Of a DNA stretch of 18,976 bases, positions 1 through 6,770 are shown piece by piece (the stretch's first letter is position 1; every line of letters begins with the position of its first letter). The notes beneath the pieces are model-generated. The model had not been told where the DNA came from. It was given only the letters and a program-made list of their open reading frames with translations, and did no database searches. The position numbers were made by a program, and so were the translations under genes. The stretch lies in the NCBI GenBank assembly GCA_964493945.1, contig CAZBQG010000057.1, forward strand, positions 1 through 18,976. Direction: 5' to 3'. The DNA comes from CAZBQG01 sp964493945. Lineage in GTDB: Bacteria > Pseudomonadota > Alphaproteobacteria > Rhodospirillales > UBA2165.

Positions 1-64
1 CATCGGTATGCGTGAATGGGCCCATCGGTGATTCTTTTTGGGAATTGGTATTAATATACCTCGC

Positions 65-89
65 AAAAGCCTGAGAACTGTGGGCTTTT
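65..89. terminator. Possible intrinsic terminator hairpin beyond the tRNA
   Basis: AAAAGCC (65-71) can pair with GGCTTTT (83-89) across an 11-base loop. The stem is A/T-ended on both sides, so it could work in either direction. It gives five T on the plus strand (86-90) and four T on the minus strand. It lies about 40 bases past the 3' end of the minus-strand tRNA, where a tRNA terminator would be expected. The stem is short, so this is only a candidate. Confidence 0.4.
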
Positions 90-129
90 TGGAGACAATA
101 AACTGGGCGTCGTGTTACGTAGGAAAGAA

Positions 130-206
130 TGGTGGGCCCGGTAGGACTCGAACCTACGACCAGACCGTTATGAGCGGCCGGCTCTAACCAACTGAGCTAC
201 GGGCCC
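130..206 (-). tRNA. tRNA-Ile2 (anticodon CAT, lysidine-type) or tRNA-Met
   Basis: The minus strand folds as a complete 77-nt cloverleaf. It has acceptor stem GGGCCCG/CGGGCCC, D-stem GCTC/GAGC, anticodon stem GGCCG/CGGTC with loop CTCATAA, T-stem GTAGG/CCTAC with loop TTCGAGT, discriminator A and an encoded CCA. Anticodon CAT is shared by initiator Met, elongator Met and Ile2 tRNAs. The variable loop TGGTC matches E. coli tRNA-Ile2 rather than the elongator Met GGGTC. C4-G69 and C5-G68 pairs, which TilS uses for recognition, are present. I therefore favour tRNA-Ile2, whose C34 becomes lysidine to read AUA. It has no first-pair mismatch, which argues against initiator tRNA. Confidence 0.93.
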
Positions 207-278
207 CCAGAGCGGAATGAGAGCGGAGTGGGCCGCTTATAGCAGTCAAAGCCGGCCGGTGGAAGCACCAGCCCCCGC

Positions 279-1259
279 CTATTTTCTTGCAAATGCACCG
301 ATCCAGCGGGCCTGGCCGTGGCCATCCGCCGGAACCTGATCCATCCCTGTCAGCCGCGCCTGTTTTTCAGGCGTATCCTCATCGATCTGGTCCAGCGCAT
401 CAGCCAGCAGATCACCGTAATCCTCACCCACCGGGCAGACATCGGCGCAGCGCCGGCATCCGGTGACGGCGCCCGCGCCCCGCAGGATGCTTTGCCAGAG
501 ATCAAAACTGACTTCCGAGCGCAGCATGCTTTTTTGCTGGGCCGGGTCGGTCTCGTCGATCAGATCGCCCAGGAAACCGGTCAGTTCGTTAAACCCGTGG
601 GGTTGGCGGAATTTGTCACAGGCCGCCCAATCCCTGGCCCAGGCTCCCACCGCGTCCCCCGGACAGGCGCTGAGGCAACGCCCGCATTCGGGGCCCAGGC
701 AAAGCGCTTCCTCCATGGGTCCGTCTGCCTCAACGGGCGCCGAGCAAAGAATGGCGATGGACATAACCCGGGGGCCAAATTCCGGCGTGAGAAGCTGCAA
801 ATTAAGGCCCAGCATGCCCAACCCCGCCTCCACCGCTGCATGTTCCGCCGACAGCATGGGCGTCAGATGGGTGCCCGGATCGCCCTGATAGCGCCACGGA
901 TCCACATGGGTGGGTGGCACCATGAGGGCGGGATAGCCTTGATCTTCCAGCCACAAAGTGAGTTCCAGGGCGCATTCTTCAAGCGCCGTAATGACCAGCT
1001 CGTCATTGTAAAATTTATGGCGTTCGTTCCAGGCGGGAATGCGGGTCGAGCCCAGATTGAGCCGCCGGGCCAAAACAATCACCCGCTCCCCGTCATGTTC
1101 GGTGACGTCGGACGGGCGCTTTGGATCATCGGGGTCGGGCGGATTGGCGTTCATCACCCCGCCATCGGCGATGCCCACCAGATCGGCGCCCAGTTCCAGG
1201 GCCTTGACTTTAATTTGCCCGGCCGTGACCGGTTTTTGGAAAACCTCGACCATGCTCAT
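279..1259 (-). CDS. Reductive-dehalogenase/QueG-like 4Fe-4S protein (copy 1)
   Basis: A 326-aa soluble protein of the RdhA/epoxyqueuosine-reductase type. Residues 136-175 hold the AGLGMLG and LTPEFGPR signatures; TPEFGPR is closer to RdhA than to QueG. Ferredoxin-like cysteines follow: C187-x4-C192-x2-C195-x3-C199-P for cluster one, and C214 with C268-x2-C271-x3-C275-P for cluster two. There is no Tat signal or membrane segment, so it is probably cytoplasmic. Families of this fold use cobalamin plus two 4Fe-4S clusters for reductive chemistry, but the substrate here is unknown. Its start ATG overlaps the stop of the upstream paralogue (ATGA). The GGGAG ribosome site lies only one base before this ATG but about seven before a second ATG at 1253, so the true start may be 1253. 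Confidence 0.85.
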   Translation of the reverse strand: MSMVEVFQKPVTAGQIKVKALELGADLVGIADGGVMNANPPDPDDPKRPSDVTEHDGERVIVLARRLNLGSTRIPAWNERHKFYNDELVITALEECALELTLWLEDQGYPALMVPPTHVDPWRYQGDPGTHLTPMLSAEHAAVEAGLGMLGLNLQLLTPEFGPRVMSIAILCSAPVEADGPMEEALCLGPECGRCLSACPGDAVGAWARDWAACDKFRQPHGFNELTGFLGDLIDETDPAQQKSMLRSEVSFDLWQSILRGAGAVTGCRRCADVCPVGEDYGDLLADALDQIDEDTPEKQARLTGMDQVPADGHGQARWIGAFARK

Positions 1260-2287
1260 TCTCCCTTTTCTTTTTTCGCCGGCCCGGCCCTTTCCGCCTG
1301 CAGGCGTTTGAAGTCCTGCAATTGGCGGGCGACGATGCCCTGATAGCCGTCCGGCCCCACCCAGCGGATATTCCAGTCATTAAGCCCGGCGATTTCGGTG
1401 CCATCGGTACGTGCCTTCTTAAATGATTTGGCTTTTTCCGCTTTTTCCGGCGTCCGTTCGGGAATGGCCTTCTGGGCACCCGCCAGATAGGCGTGATAAT
1501 CATTGCCCACCGGGCAGACAGCCAGGCAACGCGGGCAATCGCCGAAGGAGCCGACGACGCGCAACAGCCCCTGCCAGAAACCGAACAGATCGCGGGCTTT
1601 GGTCAGCTCTTTTTTGGCGGGCTTGCCGGCGCCGGTGAATTTGGCGAAGAAGGCCGTCGCCGTCATATAGCCGAATTCCTGGGCCTCCAGGGCACATTTG
1701 CGCTTGTCCAGGTCATAATGCCCGACCGCGTCCGACGGGCAGGCATGGAGGCAGCGTGAACAGCTCTCCCCGATGCAGACCTGTTCGGTTATGGGCTGGT
1801 CCGGCTCCAGTTCAAGTTCGGTCAGTATGCCGGTGAGGTAAAGCCGGGGGCCGAATTCGGGGGTTAGGATATTAACCTCCAGCCCCAGGGTTCCGATACC
1901 CGCCTCCACCCCCAGATGGCGCGTACTGAGCCGCCCATAGCTGGCCTTTTTCATGTCCCAATCGGTTTCCTGGGCGGCGGTGACAAAACTTGGATTCCCG
2001 GCCCGCTCCAGATGATCGGCCAGCTTGAAGGCGATGCGGTCCATGCGGCGCAGCACCAACATGTCTAGATACTGAACGGCGATCTTGGATTTGCAGCGGA
2101 AGCCCGCAACCGGAATACGGTGGGCGATGACGATGACGCTTTTGCAATGGGGTGAGACCCGGTCGGGCGTCTGGGGACAAAGGGGATCGGGCGGAAAGGC
2201 ATTGAGCATGGCCGCCGATGCAATCCCCACCTTGTCGGCCCCCAGGCTGAGGCCCAGCGCCTTGATCTCGGCGGCATTCATGGTCAT
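1256..2287 (-). CDS. Reductive-dehalogenase/QueG-like 4Fe-4S protein (copy 2)
   Basis: A 343-aa paralogue of the following gene, first in a two-gene operon with it. Shared features are NAFPPDP near residue 30, EAGIGTLG and LTPEFGPR at about 128-147, C171-x4-C176-x2-C179-x3-C183-P, C198, and C251-x2-C254-x3-C258-P followed by VGNDY. The C-terminus is longer and lysine-rich. Start 2287 was chosen because AAAGGAG lies 10 bases upstream; the open frame continues further upstream without a ribosome site, and the extra residues are proline-rich with no family likeness. No Tat signal is seen. A two-cluster redox enzyme is inferred; the x4 spacing in the first motif differs from the usual x2 of QueG and RdhA. 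The substrate cannot be assigned. Confidence 0.85.
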   Translation of the reverse strand: MTMNAAEIKALGLSLGADKVGIASAAMLNAFPPDPLCPQTPDRVSPHCKSVIVIAHRIPVAGFRCKSKIAVQYLDMLVLRRMDRIAFKLADHLERAGNPSFVTAAQETDWDMKKASYGRLSTRHLGVEAGIGTLGLEVNILTPEFGPRLYLTGILTELELEPDQPITEQVCIGESCSRCLHACPSDAVGHYDLDKRKCALEAQEFGYMTATAFFAKFTGAGKPAKKELTKARDLFGFWQGLLRVVGSFGDCPRCLAVCPVGNDYHAYLAGAQKAIPERTPEKAEKAKSFKKARTDGTEIAGLNDWNIRWVGPDGYQGIVARQLQDFKRLQAERAGPAKKEKGE

Positions 2288-2496
2288 GGGCGTGCGGCTC
2301 CTTTGCGGGTGGGTTGGGGGGGGCATCATACAGGGGATGGGCGGCAAGCGGAAACAGGTGTGATTCCGTATCCGGGAGTAACGGAAAGATGAGGATTTTG
2401 GGCTGACCTTGGTTTGCCCTCTGGGTTAGTTTTTTGCATGCGAATGATTTGCGATCAACGCAATCCGTATCGAAAACATTAAACAGGGAGAAAGCA

Positions 2497-3361
2497 ATGT
2501 TCGGAAAGATAAAGCTAATGCTCGCATCAGGCGCGCTGATGCTGGGCCTGCTGTCCATGACATCCGGTGCCCAGGCGGCGACCGAGCTGTCGTTGAACCA
2601 TTACATGTTCGTCAAACATTTCTTCGTCCAGCAGGTGGTCAAGCCCTGGGGCGATCAGGTTACCAAGGCGTCCCAGGGACGGGTCAAGCTGAAAATCCCC
2701 GTGGCTCCCCTCTCGCCAACGCCCCGCCAATGGTCTTCGGTGGAGACCGGCGTCGCCGGCATGGCCATTTCCCATGACGGGTTCAGCGTAAACGGTTGCA
2801 GCTTATGCAGCTCGCCTATCTGCCCATGACCATCATCTCGTCGTCCAAGGGATCGGTCGCTTTGTGGCGGACCTACGAAAAGCATTTCCGTAAAGCCAAC
2901 GAATATAAGGGCGTCAAGCTGATCGGCATCTGGGTCCATGGCGGCACCCATATTTTCAATTCCAAAAGTCCGATCACCAAAATTGGCGATTTCAAGGGCA
3001 TGAAGTTCCGCGCCACTCCGGGCATCGGCGTCGATACCTTCAAGATGCTGGGCTCCTCCGTGGTGACCAGCGCCGGGCCCCAAGTCTTTTCACTGGTCTC
3101 TAAGAAGATCGTCGATGGGGTGGCTTTCCCGATCGACGGCATCTTGCGCTTCAAGATCGACAAATATCTCAAATACATGACCTACATCCCCGGCAGCATC
3201 TATAACCAGAGCTGGTCGCTGATCATGAACAAGCAAAAATGGGATGGTCTTTCGAAGGGTGATCAGATGGCGATCAACAAGCTGTCTGGCGAGCCGGTGG
3301 CCGCCAGGGCCGGCAGGATCTTCGATGCCAAGGCGAAAAAAGCCATGGGTATGATGATCAA
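2497..3361 (+). pseudogene. TRAP transporter substrate-binding protein (DctP family), frameshifted and 3'-truncated
   Basis: The N-terminus is a clear Sec signal peptide ending SGAQA before ATELSLNHYM, which starts the periplasmic domain. ATG 2497 has GGGAG six bases upstream. The frame breaks at about 2790: one more A in the AAA run at 2790-2792 restores GFSV-KRLQLMQLAYLPM, so a single base is missing. The second half carries typical DctP sequence: KIGDFKGMKFRATPG, then the region around DGVAFPIDG and SWSLIMNKQKWDGLS. The DctP frame runs into foreign sequence near 3356-3361, so about the last 30-50 residues of a normal 330-aa protein are gone. No TRAP membrane subunits (DctQ, DctM) are adjacent. 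A functional product is unlikely. Confidence 0.8.
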
Positions 3362-3778
3362 GAAAGGCATGCGGCGGGCATTGGCCAGTTAGGGCGCCAT
3401 GGCAGCCTGCTCAATCCTGATCTGGGTGGTTTCTGGCGCCCGTCTTTCGTGACCACCTCCATGCCCCTGACGCCCGATGAACCCATTTCAATCGGCGTGA
3501 AGGAATATTGTTCCAAATGCCGCCTTTGCGAGACGGCCTGCCCGGCGGGGGCCATCGCCGGGGCGGAGGATTTCATCGTCACCGAAGGGCACAAACGCTG
3601 GCTGGTGGATATCGAGAAATGCTATTCCATTTCCCGCTTACACACTGAATATTGTCATGTCTGCCTGGATGTCTGTCCCTATATCCATAAGGAAAACCGG
3701 GGCCCGGAAACCAGGGCCATCTATAAAAGCTATGTCACCCAGCGCAAGGCGGAAGGCTTCAACCAGGCAAAAACCTAA
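3356..3778 (+). pseudogene. C-terminal fragment of an RdhA-like 4Fe-4S protein
   Basis: A reading frame open from about 3356 encodes QERHAAGIGQLGRHGS, then NPDLGGFW, the equivalents of the RdhA 'ERxAAxxAGLGxLGRNG...TPEFG' segment. It continues with PDEPISIGVKEYC and the cluster motifs C-x2-C-x2-C-x3-CP (starting EYCSKCRLCETACP) and, further on, EYCHVCLDVCP with an earlier cysteine in DIEKC. It ends ETRAIYKSYVTQRK before the stop. The N-terminal half of the protein is absent: DctP sequence is joined directly upstream in another frame. A GTG at 3449 could give a 109-aa product, but that would start inside the domain. The two motifs have canonical QueG/RdhA spacing, so this is a different subgroup from the two minus-strand paralogues. 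Confidence 0.75.
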
Positions 3779-4890
3779 ATCTGATCGGCCCAGCCGACCA
3801 GCACATCCGTAACTTCCTCGATCTTTTCAGGCTTTTCCTGGGGATAATGGCCGACGCCTTGCAAGGCGTAATCCGTGCAGCGCGCGCCTGCCGCATCGGA
3901 CCACATTTTGATCTGGCTGGGAAAGACGCATTTATCCGCAGTGTAGTCCACATTGAGGACCGGAACGGTTGTGTTGGCCAGGCATTTGGGCCCGTCGGCC
4001 CGGCTAAGACGCATGGACCACTGGCTTAGAAACGAGCGCAGGGTGGTAAACCGCCCGATATTGTTGGGCGCGTAATTGATCGCCTTGGGGTCCCCCCAAA
4101 TGGTGCCCACTTCCCGGTCGTTGGGGTCCAGACTTAAATCAAGAAAGCGCGGATCGGCCATGGTGCGGTGAATGACGAAGGCCTGATCGGCGGCGGGCGT
4201 CCCTTCGACCCGTTTGAGCCGCTCCAGCACCCAATCGGTCAGCCGGTCATTGCGCGCCACCTGCGCCGCCCGGTATTTTTCGAGCCAGGCCTCGTCGTAG
4301 GGCGGACCGTTGGCAGCGTCATACATGTCCAGACCGGGATTGACCGACAATAGATCATCTTCGCTGATGATAGCCGGATCAATCCAATCCATAAGGGTAT
4401 GAGCCCGGCCCGGATGGGCGCATAAAAGGGCGATGCCGTCGATGGGCGGCAAATCATCGCCCGCCAGATCGAACGCCCTTCCGTCGGGCGTGGTGGAAAG
4501 GGTGAGATGTTCGGCCTGTTCCTGATACATGGCGGCCAGGGCGCCGCCGCCTGAATTTCCCACCAATATGATTTTGCCATAGCCCCGGCCGCGCAAACAC
4601 CGGATGCCCGCGCCCAAATCCTGGATGGCCCACTCCATCAACAACATCGTGTCGTTGGCCACATAACGGGTGTTGAGCCCCAGCAGGGCGCGGCCCCGTT
4701 TCCCCAGGGGTTCGAACAGGTAATGGGCCATGAAGTTGCTGGTCGGATGGATCACCACATAGGCCGTATCCGTGCCGCATCCCTCATGCTCGAAGCGCCC
4801 GAAAATCTTCGGCGCCGCTTGTTGGATGCCGCTTTGGCTCTCCATCATGGAGCCCTGGCGCACGCTTAGGATCAGCAGCTCACCCGGCAT
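3775..4890 (-). CDS. Alpha/beta hydrolase
   Basis: About 371 aa. An HPTSNF segment precedes the strand-nucleophile elbow KIILVGNSGGG, giving the G-x-S-x-G serine nucleophile (about residue 113). A late acid is offered by NVDYTADK and the catalytic histidine by GVGHYPQ near the C-terminus, so the triad order is canonical. No signal peptide is convincing, so it is probably cytoplasmic. It starts 18 bases after the stop of the VOC gene and is probably in one operon with it. A TTG at 4905 and an ATG pair at 4848/4845 are alternative starts; 4890 is chosen as the first ATG after the upstream stop. The stop overlaps the convergent RdhA fragment end by four bases. The substrate is unknown; ester or C-C bond hydrolysis in a degradation pathway would fit the neighbours. 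Confidence 0.82.
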   Translation of the reverse strand: MPGELLILSVRQGSMMESQSGIQQAAPKIFGRFEHEGCGTDTAYVVIHPTSNFMAHYLFEPLGKRGRALLGLNTRYVANDTMLLMEWAIQDLGAGIRCLRGRGYGKIILVGNSGGGALAAMYQEQAEHLTLSTTPDGRAFDLAGDDLPPIDGIALLCAHPGRAHTLMDWIDPAIISEDDLLSVNPGLDMYDAANGPPYDEAWLEKYRAAQVARNDRLTDWVLERLKRVEGTPAADQAFVIHRTMADPRFLDLSLDPNDREVGTIWGDPKAINYAPNNIGRFTTLRSFLSQWSMRLSRADGPKCLANTTVPVLNVDYTADKCVFPSQIKMWSDAAGARCTDYALQGVGHYPQEKPEKIEEVTDVLVGWADQI

Positions 4891-4908
4891 CTTTGCCCCA
4901 CGCAACCT

Positions 4909-5445
4909 TCACTTGGAGGCCGACCCGTCATGCACCCAGGCGGCATCGCGCTGCACATTTTTGGACCGGTTCCATTTTTCCAGCATTTCCGGCGCCGTGG
5001 AACTCAGCCGTTTCATCATCGCCTCATCGCCGCAATGCCAGGCAAATTCCATCCGGTGCCCGTTGGGATCGAAGAAATAAATGGAATGGCAAAAGGCGTG
5101 ATCGGTGGGGCCGACGACTTCGACGCCCGCATCTTCCAGAATTTTCTTGCGCTCCAGAAGCTCCTCCATGCTTTCCACATTCAGGGCCAGATGCTGCACC
5201 CAATCGGGAGTATTAGCATCTTTCTGCATGGGTGGCGAGGCGGGCACCTCAAAAAAGGCGATGCAGCTTCCGTCCCCCATGGCAAAGAAAATATGCATAT
5301 AGGGGAAAGCCTCACCGGTGGAGGGCACGGTTTCCTCCGAAACGGCGGCGTAATATTCCAGACCCATGAGCTTGGTATAGAAATCAGCGGTCTCCTGGGC
5401 ATCGTTGCAGCGGTAAGCTACATGGTGAAGACTTGTAACGGCCAT
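4909..5445 (-). CDS. VOC-family (glyoxalase/extradiol dioxygenase-like) protein
   Basis: A 178-aa protein with two beta-alpha-beta-beta-beta VOC modules. The likely metal quartet is H8 (LHHVAY), E66 (FFEVP), H85 (VQHLAL) and E133 (GHRMEF), and FFDPNGHRMEF is the typical end of the second module. This matches type I extradiol dioxygenase-like or glyoxalase-like single-unit proteins that bind Fe(II), Mn(II), Zn or Ni. The last 40 residues extend beyond the fold. AGGAAAGGAAA lies 8-9 bases before the ATG. It is followed closely by the alpha/beta hydrolase, a pairing seen in aromatic meta-cleavage modules, but the reaction is not defined by sequence alone. Confidence 0.85.
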   Translation of the reverse strand: MAVTSLHHVAYRCNDAQETADFYTKLMGLEYYAAVSEETVPSTGEAFPYMHIFFAMGDGSCIAFFEVPASPPMQKDANTPDWVQHLALNVESMEELLERKKILEDAGVEVVGPTDHAFCHSIYFFDPNGHRMEFAWHCGDEAMMKRLSSTAPEMLEKWNRSKNVQRDAAWVHDGSASK

Positions 5446-5485
5446 AAGCGGTTTCCTTTCCTCTTGGATGAGTATTATCCGGCGC

Positions 5486-5857
5486 CTATTTCTTGCGCTT
5501 CTTTCTGGGCTTCCGGCTGGCTTCGCCCCGGGCGATGAAATCCGTCATGAACTTGATCATCTTGGGGGTGAATTTGGCGATCTTGGCGACCTTCGCCTCG
5601 CCCACCTCCTTGGGCATGGCCCGCGAAGTATAGCCGAACTTCTTCTTGGAATCGGTCTTATAGGCCGGGCTGTTTTTGGCCACGTAAATGGAATTAAAGC
5701 GGGCCGACAGATCGGGGCCGCTGCCAGGCGTCAATCCGACCAGCACGGTAATGGTTTTGCCGGCGAAATATTCGGCGGCCATGGGCTGGGGCGCGGACAG
5801 GGACAGGGCCGCGACGCTGCCAGCCAGGACCCATGCAAAACTTTTACTGAATTTCAT
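5486..5857 (-). pseudogene. Truncated TctC/Bug-type periplasmic binding protein with a basic tail
   Basis: Residues 1-28 are a Sec signal peptide (basic start, hydrophobic core, cleavage near PMAA/EYFAG). Residues 29-54 (FAGKTITVLVGLTPGSGPD, then LSARF) match the N-terminus of tripartite tricarboxylate transporter receptors. A normal protein has about 320 residues, but this one has 123 and lacks the whole ligand-binding core. The remainder is lysine-rich and ends KPRKKRKK. The frame is uninterrupted, so an internal in-frame deletion is the simplest explanation. A small expressed secreted peptide cannot be excluded. It is divergent from the cupin gene, with an 87-base gap that would hold both promoters. 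Confidence 0.6.
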
Positions 5858-5944
5858 TGCTACCTCCCTTGTGATATTCCTGCCTCAGATTAAGAAGTCT
5901 AACAGGATTGCATCCGCATCCAAGAAAATTCGGGGAGAATAGTC

Positions 5945-6511
5945 ATGGTTAAACCCTTGCCCGCAACGCGGCGCATCGTCACCGCCATCGACAAAGACGG
6001 AAAGTCATATTTCGAGGAAGACGGTCCGTCCCATATGGCGCCGAACCCCAACCGGGCCAATTTTTTCTCCCAGCATGTATGGGGCACGGGCGCCATTCCG
6101 GTGCCGGTGGATGACAAGGACCGGTCCGAAGAAGCGCCGGGCATAATGCCGCCCACCGGCGGCTCTATTTTGCACATCATTGATTACCCACCCGAGCCCA
6201 GCGACCCGGCGGAGCGCGAAAAGACCTACGAAGCCATGCGCGAGCGGGTCCGCAAGGCCGGCACCAACCCGGAGCCCGGCCAGCGCCGCGATCCCGACGG
6301 CCCCCATCCGGGCATGCATGAGACCGACACCATCGATTACGCCATAGTCCTGCACGGCGAAATCCACGCCATTATGGATGAGGGCGCAACATTGATGAAG
6401 ACCGGCGACGTGCTGATCCAACGGGGCACCAGCCACGCCTGGTCCAACCGTTCGGACGATTACTGCCGGGTGGCCTTCGTACTGGTGGAGGCTACGCCGT
6501 TAGGGGGTTGA
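5945..6511 (+). CDS. Cupin-domain protein (BLL6423-like)
   Basis: A 188-aa protein with one C-terminal cupin barrel. Motif 1 is H121-P-G-M-H125-ETDTIDYAIVLHGE and motif 2 is TGDVLIQRGTSHAW (H164), the pattern of the cupin_BLL6423-like group (H-x3-H, DY, QRGT-x-H). The histidines suggest a bound metal. The N-terminal 115 residues are a family-typical extension (VTAIDKDGKS, then GTGAIPVP). The start at 5945 is supported by GGGGAG eight bases upstream. Members are often found beside degradation genes and are thought to be dioxygenase-like or sugar-binding; no reaction is proven. It is cytoplasmic and monocistronic here, facing away from the TctC remnant. Confidence 0.85.
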   Translation: MVKPLPATRRIVTAIDKDGKSYFEEDGPSHMAPNPNRANFFSQHVWGTGAIPVPVDDKDRSEEAPGIMPPTGGSILHIIDYPPEPSDPAEREKTYEAMRERVRKAGTNPEPGQRRDPDGPHPGMHETDTIDYAIVLHGEIHAIMDEGATLMKTGDVLIQRGTSHAWSNRSDDYCRVAFVLVEATPLGG

Positions 6512-6596
6512 GAGGGTTAAGAGGGAGGGGGTTGGCATGACCGGGACGGGAATCTCCTTTATTGATTCAGCCTAATCACAGGATGCTCTATCCCGC

Positions 6597-6770
6597 TCAG
6601 TCCAACACCTTCATCCTCTTCTTTTTGCGCTTTTTCCGAGGTTTAGGCCTTTGCCCCACCGCCACCGCAGGGCGGGGTGCCAAGATACCGGCGGGGCGGA
6701 TCATGGTGCCGTTGAGGTCGGGATATTCGGACTTGGCGATGTCCGTCGAGGGTTTGGGGAGGTCCCTTTC
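6597..6770 (-). other. In-frame downstream extension ending in a lysine-rich tail
   Basis: Directly after the TAA (6771-6773) of the broken secreted protein, the same frame stays open for 57 codons to a TGA at 6597. The translation runs PSTDIAKSEYPDLNGTMIRP, then an Ala/Pro stretch and the basic segment RPKPRKKRKKKRMKVLD. This could be the original C-terminus cut off by a nonsense mutation, or chance. An internal ATG at 6704 has no convincing ribosome site. KPRKKRKK is identical to the tail of the TctC-like remnant at 5486. Confidence 0.3.

Noticed and set aside
1..30. CATCGGT occurring twice (1-7 and 24-30)
   Set aside because: A seven-base repeat this close to the window edge is expected by chance and has no supporting structure.
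130..206. tRNA as an integration site for a genomic island
   Set aside because: No integrase gene and no repeat of the tRNA 3' end elsewhere in the window was noticed.
318..1343. Long plus-strand open frame opposite the first RdhA-like gene
   Set aside because: It is antisense to a gene with clear iron-sulfur motifs; its translation is Arg/His/Pro-rich without any domain.
1872..2558. Minus-strand frame extending upstream of the second RdhA-like gene
   Set aside because: It is out of frame with the conserved motifs and low in recognisable content; the ribosome site supports start 2287 in the other frame.
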